Shown here: piece after piece, positions 18,404-27,698 of the stretch
How positions within the stretch are numbered: the first letter of the stretch is position 1
How the letters are laid out: every line of letters starts with the position of its first letter
Assembly: GCA_015099395.1 (NCBI GenBank)
Contig: AP024096.1
Location: 2,170,001-2,234,000, forward strand
DNA from: Ktedonobacteria bacterium brp13
Lineage (GTDB): Bacteria > Chloroflexota > Ktedonobacteria > Ktedonobacterales > Ktedonobacteraceae
Length of the DNA stretch: 64,000 bases
Reading direction: 5' to 3'
Translations under genes and position numbers: made by a program
The notes under the pieces: generated by a model
The model's database searches: none
Told to the model about the DNA's origin: nothing
Seen by the model: the letters and a program-made list of their open reading frames with translations, nothing else

Positions 18404-18706
18404 CTAGCGTGCTGTCTTCCAATCCTGCTCCAGGCCTGGATCTACATACACCAGCGTGTATTGCTCTTCCTCATCCGACTCACCATCAACCTGCTGGAAA
18501 CCAAGGGCCGGCTTATGCTCGCCGCTAGAGAAACTGTACAGCAGATCTATCGGCCCACTTGTCCGATCCTTTATCTTCTCGAAGATGGCAGCAGAGTGCA
18601 ACTGTGGTGTCGTTAACGGTCTGGTCTCAATAACATTGGTCTTACTCGCTACAAATTTATCAATACGCCCACGTGTGCACTGTGTGTGAGATGAATATTG
18701 TGCCAT
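18404..18706 (-). CDS. Hypothetical protein
   Basis: 100 aa, ATG at 18706 with aaaggagc seven bases upstream, a strong start. The N-terminal half is basic and Thr/Ser-rich; the C-terminal half is acidic (GESDEEEQYTLVYVDPG). No Cys motifs beyond one Cys, no signal or membrane segment. Family not recognised. Confidence 0.65.
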   Translation of the reverse strand: MAQYSSHTQCTRGRIDKFVASKTNVIETRPLTTPQLHSAAIFEKIKDRTSGPIDLLYSFSSGEHKPALGFQQVDGESDEEEQYTLVYVDPGLEQDWKTAR

Positions 18707-19131
18707 AATGTTGCTCCTTTGTTTTTGTAAAGGGACTACTTCTTAGCACGGACCACACGACCAGGACGTAGACACGTTGCGCTACACTACGCTACTATCA
18801 GCATCTGCTTATCTTTACCTCAATGATTCGCATAAATACGAATGAAAAGCCTTTTCACTCAAAACGATCATTCCGCCAGTTTTTTATTCCCCAGGAAGGG
18901 TAATACGCGTTGCTTATGGTATTGCTACACACTGCTTGTATAGAGTACCATACCGTATTTCACACACACAAACCCTGGCAACAAGAGCTTGTTGCTGAGG
19001 ACTGAATAGCCGTGGGGATAGGTACAGGTCACCTATCCCCTTCCAATGCTATAGGAATATATATTATAAAAAACATACACTTAATTACTATCTTCAGAAT
19101 TAGGTATAGCCGACACCACCAGTAGAAGATC
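18707..19131. other. Intergenic region with a strong hairpin at 19014-19040
   Basis: No gene seen. A perfect 10-bp stem, ggggataggt / acctatcccc with a 7-base loop, lies at 19014-19040, about 90 bases beyond the S1-protein stop; it lacks a T-run but could mark the 3' end of that transcript. Confidence 0.45.
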
Positions 19132-19968
19132 TTAGTTATTTGGTACAGCCGATACTACTGGCATAAATTCTGCGGTTACGTAATCGATACGGACTGTGAG
19201 TTCCTGTCCTCTGTGATAGAGGTCGGCGGGATGTGTAATATAGCCGGATACAGCCATCTCGACCGGTAGCATTCCAATAATATCGCCCAGATCCAGATAG
19301 AGACCTTCGGGGCGTAACGAGACAACACGCCCCTGCCGTATCTCTCCCGGTTTCAGGTGGCGGTGGGCGGCTTCAAACATCTGCGCATGGACCATGGAGA
19401 GCTCACACCAGGAGTCTTGCACATCCAATACCATCACATCAATCGTCTGATGAATGCGCAAGATCTTACGCGTGTGGTAGATTGGTGCGCGCGAAAGATA
19501 AAACAGGGGGAGCCGACCTTCGCTCCCATTCACATCAACTGTCGCGTGCAAGGGTCCCAGATAGTTAACGACCACTGTATGCATATCACCAGGCTGCATC
19601 TTGCGCAGCACCGCGTTCGCCTTACTCTTCTGCTCATCCTCAGCATCAAACAGGTAAATATGTGGCTTGAGCAATAGCCGTTCGCTCTGCCGATCAAATT
19701 CAACGATCGTGAGTAACATCTTGCGACCACATATCGCATCCAGTTGCCGATTGATATAGTCGTGGTCATGTACGTGCTTACCAAGTGGGGAAAAATCAAA
19801 GGCAGGTAACTCGACAACACCGGAAAGCCCATCCACATCTACCAACATATATTCTAGCGTCGCTTTTACCACCCGCGCAGTCACCGGTAATTGCTCCCGA
19901 AACCGCTCCTCTATCATTGACCACTTCGTATCTAGTGCCGCATTATCGCCAGTGTTCTCTTTTGCCAT
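19132..19968 (-). CDS. S1-domain RNA-binding protein
   Basis: 278 aa from the ATG at 19968 (ggaagg seven bases upstream); ATG 19989 is an alternative. Three S1/OB-like stretches are visible: VTARVVKATLEYMLVDVDGLSGVVELPAF (about 25-55), MHTVVVNYLGPLHATVDVNGSEGRLPL (about 125-155) and IRQGRVVSLRPEGLYLDLGDIIGMLPV (about 205-235), each with the G-x-V-x-x-(x)n-V-D-(L/V)-x-G-x-x-G-x-x-P spacing. Related to ribosomal protein S1 but shorter, with divergent first two repeats. Likely binds RNA in the cytoplasm; exact role unknown. Confidence 0.82.
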   Translation of the reverse strand: MAKENTGDNAALDTKWSMIEERFREQLPVTARVVKATLEYMLVDVDGLSGVVELPAFDFSPLGKHVHDHDYINRQLDAICGRKMLLTIVEFDRQSERLLLKPHIYLFDAEDEQKSKANAVLRKMQPGDMHTVVVNYLGPLHATVDVNGSEGRLPLFYLSRAPIYHTRKILRIHQTIDVMVLDVQDSWCELSMVHAQMFEAAHRHLKPGEIRQGRVVSLRPEGLYLDLGDIIGMLPVEMAVSGYITHPADLYHRGQELTVRIDYVTAEFMPVVSAVPNN

Positions 19969-20154
19969 CTCCAAACCTTCCCTATCCATCCCTAGCCTAA
20001 TCAAAAAGCATGCAAATCAGAATGCTACGGGTATTCAATGCATCTATATCCATTATACTTACTGATGCAATAATGTTAAGCGCAGAGCCACGCAGAAAAG
20101 TAGTATAGTACTACCATAACACTTATAAAGCCCACTTACATGGAGGATTCACTT

Positions 20155-21126
20155 ATGCAGACGTATACGACCGCACCAGAACTTACGCCATCCTATCTCG
20201 ATACAGTCTGGACTACGCTCCCAGCACGCATACGCCCCACGCTCTTGCTGCCGGCACAGAAGCTCTCCGAACGGCTCGGCTGCTCGGTTACGATTGCGAG
20301 CGAGACGTTCCAATTTACAGGCAGCTTCAAATTTCGGGCCGCATATAATCTTCTCTCCAGTATCCCCCACTCCGACATTGTGGCCGCCTCTTCTGGCAAC
20401 TTCGGACAAGCTATCGCCTATGCTAGCAAGATCCTTGGCAAGCGTTGCACTATTGTGATGCCAGCCACATCAGCACAGGTGAAGATCGACGCTGTCCGTT
20501 CTTATGGCGGTAACGTAGACCTGATCGATGTCCATAAGATATCTCGTCAAGAGGGTGCCGCCTCTCATTTAAGAACGCATCCAGATGCGTTCCTGGCACA
20601 GGCCTATGACGACTATCGTGTGGTCGCAGGCAACTCGACCCTGGGGCAAGAGATCTTCGCCCATTCCACCTTCGATACTGTCATTGTACCTGTTGGTGGT
20701 GGTGGTCTGAGCTCTGGTATCGTCCTGGCTCGTGATCATGTGCACGCAGATACTGAGATTATTGGTGTTGAGCCACTGCTTGGCAATGACGCAGCACGCT
20801 CATTACGCAGCGGACAACTGGTGAAGAATGAGCAGGAACCCGCGACGATTGCGGATGGAGCACGTACAGTCAGCCTGGGTCAGATCAACTGGGAGATATT
20901 GAGTAAGGGGCTCTCCACTATTATTGAGGTTCCTGATCCACTAATCGTCCAGGCGCTACGCACTTGCTTTATCGAGAATAATCTCAAGGTCGAACCGACC
21001 GGAGCACTCTCGCTCGCGGCACTCCTGGCGCACCCCGAGCGCTTCAAAGGTCGTCGCGTCTGCTGCATTGTTAGCGGAGGAAATGTCGATCCCGCCGTCT
21101 ATGCAGCAGCTATCACCCAGGAGTAA
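20155..21126 (+). CDS. Threonine dehydratase-like PLP enzyme (serine/threonine ammonia-lyase family)
   Basis: 323 aa. The ATG at 20155 has ggagg eight bases upstream; an ATG at 20140 overlaps that site. Fold-type II PLP motifs are clear: TGSFKFRAAYN with the Schiff-base Lys, phosphate-contacting ASSGNFGQAIAYA, and the glycine loop VPVGGGGLSSG; a Cys/Ser near the C-terminus (CCIVSGGNVD) contacts the pyridine ring. No ACT domain, so it resembles catabolic threonine/serine dehydratases or serine racemase rather than feedback-regulated IlvA. Followed by a hairpin at 21163. Confidence 0.88.
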   Translation: MQTYTTAPELTPSYLDTVWTTLPARIRPTLLLPAQKLSERLGCSVTIASETFQFTGSFKFRAAYNLLSSIPHSDIVAASSGNFGQAIAYASKILGKRCTIVMPATSAQVKIDAVRSYGGNVDLIDVHKISRQEGAASHLRTHPDAFLAQAYDDYRVVAGNSTLGQEIFAHSTFDTVIVPVGGGGLSSGIVLARDHVHADTEIIGVEPLLGNDAARSLRSGQLVKNEQEPATIADGARTVSLGQINWEILSKGLSTIIEVPDPLIVQALRTCFIENNLKVEPTGALSLAALLAHPERFKGRRVCCIVSGGNVDPAVYAAAITQE

Positions 21127-21162
21127 TCTGCTTTCGCATCTTCTTACATGTGCTTTTTTATA

Positions 21163-21203
21163 GTATTTCATGCTGTGATATGCATTGTCGCAGCATGAAA
21201 TAC
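21163..21203 (+). terminator. Hairpin after the PLP enzyme gene
   Basis: Perfect 13-bp stem gtatttcatgctg / cagcatgaaatac with a 15-base loop, 37 bases after the stop; a cttttttat run precedes rather than follows the stem. Confidence 0.5.
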
Positions 21204-21249
21204 CGTGAGGCCAGCTATTGGTTAAACTCAAAGTACACAAAATACATTT

Positions 21250-22101
21250 CTATTCGGCGATCAGTGCCTCGGCGATCAGTGCCTCGGTGATCTGCCAGAG
21301 TTGCTTCTGCCTCTGTTCGTCATGGGATGCTTTGGATGAGGCGGCCACTTTGCTCTTCGTGAAATATTTTCCGCTGACGTGTTCGATCTCGGGCGAGGTT
21401 GCTAGATAGAGCGATGTCTGTGCTCCCTGTTCAGGCGTCAACAAGACCAATTTGCTCAGCTTCCCGATTAGATTGTCGCCCACATAACTTGTCGCGACCC
21501 CTCCAGGATGCAAAACGTTAGCCGTGACGCCTGTCCCATCCAGCCGACGAGCTAACTCATAGGTAAACATAATAAGGGCCAGCTTCGCCTGCCCATAGAT
21601 TCTCAAGCTACCATACTGTTGCTCGCTTTGCAGGTCATCAAATTTGAGCTTTCCAAATTTGTGTACCATTGAACTGACGTTGACGATGCGAGCTGGAGCA
21701 TTGGCCTTAAGCTGATCCAGTAGTAGCGTCGTCAGCAAGAAAGGTCCGACATAGTTCAAAGCCAATGTCGACTCGATGCCATCGGAGGTCAACGAACGCT
21801 TGGCGAATGTGCCGCCAGCATTATTGATCAAGGCATGCAACTGCGGATAATTTATCTGCACCTCCTGCGCCAGTTGCCGTACCGATGTTAGCGATGTCAT
21901 GTCCCCGATCAACAAAGCGACATGCTTATTTCCACTAACAGATTTTATCTCAGCCTGAGCCGCTTCACCTCTGCCACGATCACGACAGACCATCACCACC
22001 GTCGCTCCGCGCTGCGCCAGTGACAGAGCCGTGGACTTGCCAATGCCTCCGTTGGCTCCTGTGACCAGATACTCTTTTCCTTGCAATTCATTACTTGCCA
22101 T
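21250..22101 (-). CDS. Short-chain dehydrogenase/reductase (protochlorophyllide reductase/retinol dehydrogenase-like)
   Basis: 283 aa, ATG at 22101. Classical SDR motifs: TGANGGIGKS (cofactor), DMTSL, NNAGG, NVSSM and Y-G-Q-A-K (catalytic Tyr/Lys), then HPGGVAT. The early CRDRGRGEAA segment suggests NADP(H) preference and resembles the RDH/POR-like subgroup. Substrate unknown. The C-terminus ends EALIAEALIAE, encoded by a 15-bp tandem duplication (21257-21286). Convergent with the PLP enzyme. Confidence 0.9.
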   Translation of the reverse strand: MASNELQGKEYLVTGANGGIGKSTALSLAQRGATVVMVCRDRGRGEAAQAEIKSVSGNKHVALLIGDMTSLTSVRQLAQEVQINYPQLHALINNAGGTFAKRSLTSDGIESTLALNYVGPFLLTTLLLDQLKANAPARIVNVSSMVHKFGKLKFDDLQSEQQYGSLRIYGQAKLALIMFTYELARRLDGTGVTANVLHPGGVATSYVGDNLIGKLSKLVLLTPEQGAQTSLYLATSPEIEHVSGKYFTKSKVAASSKASHDEQRQKQLWQITEALIAEALIAE

Positions 22102-22326
22102 GTCAATAATCCTTCAATAATCTATAACTGTCTGCAAAACACGTCCAAACAGATCGACATATCTCTACAAAGAGAATCACGCATCATCATGCGGGTAAAA
22201 AATACCTTTCTATCATATCTCATTCCGAAGCAACCAGGATTTTCCCACAAGCTTCTCATGGAGGCTTATTGTATATTTTGCGTGGGATGATTGCCAGCGG
22301 GTTTTTATTGTATTTTGCGAAGATGC
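22102..22326. other. Intergenic region between SDR and mannosidase genes
   Basis: Divergent spacer with no gene seen. Together with 22357-22579 it makes a ~480-base non-coding stretch. The part after the promoter holds two hairpins (gaccag..ctggtc; gattgag..ctcaatc at about 22488-22511) and two copies of tggtcatttg, possibly old IS remnants. Confidence 0.4.
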
Positions 22327-22356
22327 TTGACAAGCTGATTTTGGATATGTTATGTT
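22327..22356 (+). promoter_or_regulatory. Candidate promoter for the GH92 gene
   Basis: TTGACA (22327-22332) and TATGTT (22351-22356) with an 18-base spacer. A long leader of about 220 bases would result before the start at 22580. Confidence 0.45.
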
Positions 22357-22579
22357 CCGTAATAGATGTGGTTGTTTGTCAAAGGAGGATACCTCTACAC
22401 ATAGAGTATATTTTGACTTGCTGACATCCCATCCTGTAGTTGTCTAGACCAGAATGCGCTGGTCTTTGGCCCCCGGGATGGCAAAGATTGAGAATGGAAA
22501 CTCAATCTTGTACGGATGGTCATTTGTCTGCGACGACAGGTGGTCATTTGCTTTTGCTGACAAAGGAAGAAGGCAACTA

Positions 22580-25500
22580 ATGGCACGACGCGTTCTAGTT
22601 ACCTGCGGGATTCTTTTTAGTCTTATCCTGGCACAAACCCTTATTTTATCCCAAGCAACGGCCGCCCATGCACATGTGGCCGCCACGCAAAATCTCGTCC
22701 AATATGTGAATCCATTTATTGGCACGGCCAGCAGTAATGCTCCCAACCCAGTACCGGGCGGGAGCGGTGGTAGCACTTATCCAGGTGCGACCGTCCCTTT
22801 CGGTATGGTTCAATTTAGCCCCGATACTCCAAGTGCATCGCCCAAGGGTTATCTGTACAGCGATAGCACGATTCAGGAGTTTAGCGTCACCCACTTTGAT
22901 GGCGCTGGCTGCGACAATAATAATGATATTCCGATCCTCCCTATCACAGGTGCACTTGGTTCCTCTCCTGGTACCAATTGGTCCTCCTATAGCTCTACTT
23001 TTACTAAAAGTAACGAGAGCGCCGCTCCCGGCTACTACAAAACCAGGCTGGACAAATATAATACAACGGTCGAGTTGACTGCGACGACGCGTACTGGCAT
23101 GGCTAAGTTTACTTATCCGAGTACTACTCAAGCAACAGTCCTGATCAATAGCAGTCTGAGCGCAACTGGTAGCCGTAGCGGCGCAGTAAATATCAGTGGC
23201 AGTCAGGTCACCGGAAACGTAACTGCAGGCGGCTTCTGTGGCTCATCCAAGACCTACAAGATCTACTATGCGGCCCAGTTTGATCAGACGCCGACAAGCT
23301 CTGGTACCTGGTCCGGAGGCACCATCTCTGCTGGCTCCGCAAGCACAAGTGGAACCAACACCGGCGGCTATCTGACCTTTAATACCAGCTCGAATGCGGC
23401 AGTGCAGATGAAGATTGCACTCTCCTATGTAAGTATAGCGAACGCGCAACAAAACCTTTCCACTGAAAATCCCAACTGGAACTTCGCAACGACTCAGAGC
23501 AACGCCAGTACAACCTGGAACTCGATGCTCAATCGTGTACAAGTCAGTGGTACATCGACAACCGATCTCACTGAATTTTATTCCGCCCTCTACCACACAG
23601 TGGAGAGCCCAAATGTCTCCAGCGATGTGAATGGACAGTATATGGGCTTTGATGGAGCTGTCCATACGGCGACTGGGATGACTGTCTACCAGAATTATTC
23701 CGGCTGGGACATTTATCGGTCGTGGACGGCGCTGGTCTCGATGATCGCTCCAACTGAGATGACGGACATCGTCAAATCGATGGTTCTTGATGGTCAGCAA
23801 GGCGGTGAACTACCGAAGTGGTCGCAAGAGACCAATGAGGATTTCATCATGACTGGTGATCCGGGTCCGATCATCGTATCGAGTGCCTACGCTTTTGGTA
23901 TTCGTAACTTTGATACAGCGACTGCCCTGACACTGATGAACAATGCCGGCAGTAATCCCAATGCGACCACGCAAGGAAGTCCCATTCGTGGCAACCTGAC
24001 ATCCTATCTGAGTCAGCATTATATCGCGGGCGATGCCTCTGACTCGCTGGAATACTCAGCATCAGATTTCGCGATCGCGCAATTTGCGCAAGCGCTGGGG
24101 AACACAGCGGATTACAATACCTACATGAGTCACGCGCAATGGTGGGAGAACGTTTTTAATCCCTCGACCAACTATATTAATCCGCGCAACAGCAACGGTA
24201 GCTGGATATTGCCACTCGATCCAGCGAGCACCTCTAATTTTACTGAAGGTAACGCGGCGCAATATACCTGGAATGTCACCTACAATTTGCAAAGCTTGAT
24301 CAATCTGATGGGAGGAAATGCGACCGCGATACAGCGTCTCAATCATCTCTTCACCCAGGTCAACGCTGGACTAAACCTGCCTTATTATTACATCGGCAAC
24401 GAGCCAGAGTTTGCCACACCCTGGGCTTACACCTATGCCGGTGATCCATCAGGCACGCAGAACGCCGTGCGCAGTGTCATGAATGGTGCCTATACCGCTG
24501 CTCCAGGCGGCCTGCCTGGCAATGATGATCTTGGTGCCACATCAGCATGGTATGTCTGGGCGGCCCTGGGCCTCTACCCGGCCACTCCTGGCGCGGATAC
24601 CCTCGTGCTGCATGGACCTCTCTTTACTTCTGAAACGCTGCAGTTGGCTGGCGGCAAAACACTCCAGATCAACGGTTCAGGCGCTGGCGATGCGAATCCT
24701 TATGTACAGAGTCTGACGGTCAACGGTACGGCCAGCAATCAAGCATGGCTGCACTATAGCGATATCGCTAATGGAGCCACCCTCAACTTTACGATGGGGA
24801 GTAGTCCATCCACCTGGGGCAATAGCGCAACACCGCCTCCATCCTTTAATGATGGTTTTACGCCTCCAGCCACAGCACCCGCGCTAGGGACCAACCTGGC
24901 TCTCAATAAGCCCGTCACCTCATCAGCTACCTGTGCCAGCAACGAGTCGGCTGCGAACGCTGTCGATGGTGTGCTGAAAGGTGATAGCAAGTGGTGCTCA
25001 GGCGTGAGTCCTTCATTCTTAGAGGTAGATCTTGGCTCGATTCAGCCGGTTGGTTCCTTTGTGCTCAAAAACGCTGGTCTGGGTGGAGAAACGACGGCCT
25101 GGAATACGAATACGTACAATATCCAGACCAGTTCCGATAATACCAATTGGACAACTGTCGTCAACGTAGCAGGCAATCAAGATAGCCGTGTCCTCAGCAG
25201 CATCACGCAGCGGCAAGCCCGCTACATCAAGCTGAACGTCACCAAGCCCACCAATACGACCGATACGGCAACACGTCTTTATGAACTTGAGGTCTATAGC
25301 GCCAGCACCGGTAGCAGTGGGGGTACTTTCTCGACGGGTCTGGAAACCACCGATCCCCAACCCACCTGGAGTAGTACCGCCGACTCTGGCGTGTATCCAG
25401 CGGGCGGAGTCAGCAATGTCACAGGCATTTGCTGCGGCCTGACAGGACCAGAAACAGCTACTCGTAATGAAACAGCTCATACTGGCAGTGCCGCTCTCAT

Positions 25501-25918
25501 GTATTCAGGATCAGCTCAAGGCGCTGCCGCCGACTTCGCGTATACGAAGGTCTTCGACACCAGCGCACAAGCTCTGAATGTTGGAGCCAGTACCACTCTG
25601 AGCTATTGGATCTATCCTCAGAGTCCCACCACAAGTAATCTGGTGACTGGCAGCAACAGCACCTGCGTCGCACTCGACCTGATTTTCAGCGATGGCACCA
25701 ATCTGCGCGACAATGCAAGTGCTGTCGATGAGAACGGGAACCGTATCCATCCCGCCTATCAGTGCGGACACCTGACGTTGGATACCTGGAATCATGTCAC
25801 AGTGAACCTGGGTGCAGCCGTCAACGGCAAAACAATTTCACGTATCGACGTTGGCTATGATCAGCCCAATAGTACAGGCGGCTATCGTGGCTATATCGAC
25901 GACATAAGCATCCAATAG
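22580..25918 (+). CDS. Secreted GH92 alpha-mannosidase with discoidin and C-terminal carbohydrate-binding-like domains
   Basis: 1,112 aa from the ATG at 22580 (aaaggaag upstream). A signal peptide (ARRVLVTCGILFSLILAQTL, cut near TAAHA) is followed by the GH92 N-domain (VNPFIGTA...GGSTYPGATVPFGM...TQFSVTHFDGAGC-like) and the catalytic barrel with SGWDIYRSW, LPKWSQETNEDFIMTGDPG and GNDDLGATSAWYVWAALGLYPATPG. Residues ~810-950 form an F5/8-type C (discoidin) domain (ALNKPVTSSATC...AVDG...LEVDLG) and the last ~190 a beta-sandwich seen at the end of actinobacterial GH92 enzymes. GH92 enzymes are calcium-dependent exo-alpha-mannosidases. Likely extracellular glycan degradation. Confidence 0.93.
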   Translation: MARRVLVTCGILFSLILAQTLILSQATAAHAHVAATQNLVQYVNPFIGTASSNAPNPVPGGSGGSTYPGATVPFGMVQFSPDTPSASPKGYLYSDSTIQEFSVTHFDGAGCDNNNDIPILPITGALGSSPGTNWSSYSSTFTKSNESAAPGYYKTRLDKYNTTVELTATTRTGMAKFTYPSTTQATVLINSSLSATGSRSGAVNISGSQVTGNVTAGGFCGSSKTYKIYYAAQFDQTPTSSGTWSGGTISAGSASTSGTNTGGYLTFNTSSNAAVQMKIALSYVSIANAQQNLSTENPNWNFATTQSNASTTWNSMLNRVQVSGTSTTDLTEFYSALYHTVESPNVSSDVNGQYMGFDGAVHTATGMTVYQNYSGWDIYRSWTALVSMIAPTEMTDIVKSMVLDGQQGGELPKWSQETNEDFIMTGDPGPIIVSSAYAFGIRNFDTATALTLMNNAGSNPNATTQGSPIRGNLTSYLSQHYIAGDASDSLEYSASDFAIAQFAQALGNTADYNTYMSHAQWWENVFNPSTNYINPRNSNGSWILPLDPASTSNFTEGNAAQYTWNVTYNLQSLINLMGGNATAIQRLNHLFTQVNAGLNLPYYYIGNEPEFATPWAYTYAGDPSGTQNAVRSVMNGAYTAAPGGLPGNDDLGATSAWYVWAALGLYPATPGADTLVLHGPLFTSETLQLAGGKTLQINGSGAGDANPYVQSLTVNGTASNQAWLHYSDIANGATLNFTMGSSPSTWGNSATPPPSFNDGFTPPATAPALGTNLALNKPVTSSATCASNESAANAVDGVLKGDSKWCSGVSPSFLEVDLGSIQPVGSFVLKNAGLGGETTAWNTNTYNIQTSSDNTNWTTVVNVAGNQDSRVLSSITQRQARYIKLNVTKPTNTTDTATRLYELEVYSASTGSSGGTFSTGLETTDPQPTWSSTADSGVYPAGGVSNVTGICCGLTGPETATRNETAHTGSAALMYSGSAQGAAADFAYTKVFDTSAQALNVGASTTLSYWIYPQSPTTSNLVTGSNSTCVALDLIFSDGTNLRDNASAVDENGNRIHPAYQCGHLTLDTWNHVTVNLGAAVNGKTISRIDVGYDQPNSTGGYRGYIDDISIQ

Positions 25919-26267
25919 CGCTTCTGCCGTAATAGTCCAAAGAAGAGTAGATACCTGCTTTTGTAGATATCTACTCCCTTACCATTTTCTACTGTAGCAC
26001 CTCGAAAATGTAGCTGATGGCCCTCGCGTCATTTGAGTTTTTTTCATTCTACTGGATTGACTCTTCCTTTTCACCCCTCCCCTGACTTTTGCGAAGCCCT
26101 GATCGTGAGGCCATCGCCCTTGCGCTTTGACTCTCCCATGCTGTAGAATCAATTATGGTTCCACTCATTTTTGGTACTGTTGGAGCATGCAGGACGACAC
26201 TCGCCCTCTATCCATATATCATGCATCACAAAAGCCAATCCCCAAGAAAGGTAGCATAACGACCGAT
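25919..26267. other. Intergenic region before moxR-like gene
   Basis: About 350 bases. In-frame Met codons at 26127 and 26187 could lengthen the downstream protein but lack family resemblance. A loose hairpin gtagatacctgc...gtagatatctac lies at about 25948-25976 just after the mannosidase stop. Confidence 0.4.
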
Positions 26268-27671
26268 ATGACCATTACTACTCAAGCACGCACTATTCGC
26301 GAACTGCGTGAAAGTGGCTATCAGGTACTTTCCGTAAAAGAAGAGATGAGGAAAAATCTTATCCAAAAAATTCGGGACGGTGAAGAGCTATTCCCAGGGA
26401 TTATTGGCTATGAGGAGACCGTGATCCCGCAAGTTGAGAACGCTATTCTCTCAGGGCAAGATATTATCTTTCTCGGCGAACGTGGCCAGGCCAAAACACG
26501 TATGGCGCGTAGTCTCGCAAATCTGCTCGATGAGACGGTGCCTATTATCGCTGGCTGCGAGATCAACGACAATCCCTATGAGCCTATCTGTAAAGCCTGC
26601 CGTGATAAGGTCGAGGAATTCGGTGAAGCGGTAGAGATCGAGTGGATCGCTCGTGACCGCCGCTACGGTGAAAAATTGGCAACCCCCGATATCACTATCT
26701 CCGATCTTGTCGGTGAGGTCGATCCAATCCGTGTCGCCGAAGGCCGCTATCTCTCTGACGAATTAACGATTCATTATGGAATGATTCCGCGTACCAATCG
26801 AGGCATCTTCTGTATTAACGAGCTACCAGACCTCGCAGAGCGTATCCAGGTCGGACTGCTCAATATTATGGAGGAGCGCGACGTCCAAATTCGTGGCTAT
26901 AAGATTCGCCTGCCACTGGATGTCTACGTCGTTGCCAGTGCAAACCCTGAAGACTACACGAATCGCGGGCGCATCATTACGCCGTTGAAAGACCGTGTGG
27001 GCTCTGAGATTCGTACGCACTATCCGTATACGAACGAACATGAAATTATCATCATGGAGGAGGAGCGTAATCACTTCGCCAACGATGGTTTCGATGTTAC
27101 GGTACCGCAGTTCATGAAAGAGATCATTGCTGAGGTGACCCACCAGGCACGTAACAGTCACGACATCAGCCAGCGCTCAGGTGTGAGTGTCCGCGTCTCC
27201 GTTGCCAACTATGAGAATGTACTCAGCAACGCGGTACGCCGCTCGCTACGCCTCAAAGAGCGTCAGGCCGCGCCTCGTGTCAGTGATCTCGAAGCGATTA
27301 TCGCCTCTACGAGTGGCAAGATTGAACTTGATGCTGTCGGCGATCTGAAAGAGGAGACCGTCGTGCAAAAACTGATCAACTCCGCCATACTCAGTGTCTT
27401 CAGCGACTACTTTGAGCAGCGCGAGTTCGATCAACTCCTGGCCGGCTTTGAGCGTGGTCTCAACGTCCAGGTTGGTGACGACATTGCCTCTATGGAATAT
27501 GTTACCCAGCTCTCCAAGGTTGGTGGTCTCAGTAAAGCTATCGATAAGCTTAACGGACGTGGTAACCCTGCAACGATCGCCTCGACTATCGAGTTTATCC
27601 TTGAGGGACTCCATTTGAATCGCCGTCTCAATAAAGATGCTGTCAATGGCAAGACGCGCTATCGCCGCTAA
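26268..27671 (+). CDS. MoxR/ChlI-type AAA+ ATPase
   Basis: 467 aa from the ATG at 26268, chosen because homologues start just before the conserved T-I-R-E-L-R-x-S-G-Y. Walker A GERGQAKT (70-77), a Walker B-like IFCINELPDL, and GRIITPLKDR with arginine-finger-like residues define a Mg-chelatase subunit I/MoxR ATPase, with a C-rich insert (CEINDNPYEPICKACRDK) around 105-125. Such ATPases remodel or load metal onto partner VWA proteins; the partner here is the next gene, 27 bases downstream. First gene of a three-gene operon with the VWA protein and rsmG. Confidence 0.88.
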   Translation: MTITTQARTIRELRESGYQVLSVKEEMRKNLIQKIRDGEELFPGIIGYEETVIPQVENAILSGQDIIFLGERGQAKTRMARSLANLLDETVPIIAGCEINDNPYEPICKACRDKVEEFGEAVEIEWIARDRRYGEKLATPDITISDLVGEVDPIRVAEGRYLSDELTIHYGMIPRTNRGIFCINELPDLAERIQVGLLNIMEERDVQIRGYKIRLPLDVYVVASANPEDYTNRGRIITPLKDRVGSEIRTHYPYTNEHEIIIMEEERNHFANDGFDVTVPQFMKEIIAEVTHQARNSHDISQRSGVSVRVSVANYENVLSNAVRRSLRLKERQAAPRVSDLEAIIASTSGKIELDAVGDLKEETVVQKLINSAILSVFSDYFEQREFDQLLAGFERGLNVQVGDDIASMEYVTQLSKVGGLSKAIDKLNGRGNPATIASTIEFILEGLHLNRRLNKDAVNGKTRYRR

Positions 27672-27698
27672 GCGCATTCATACTAGAGGACGCGCACC

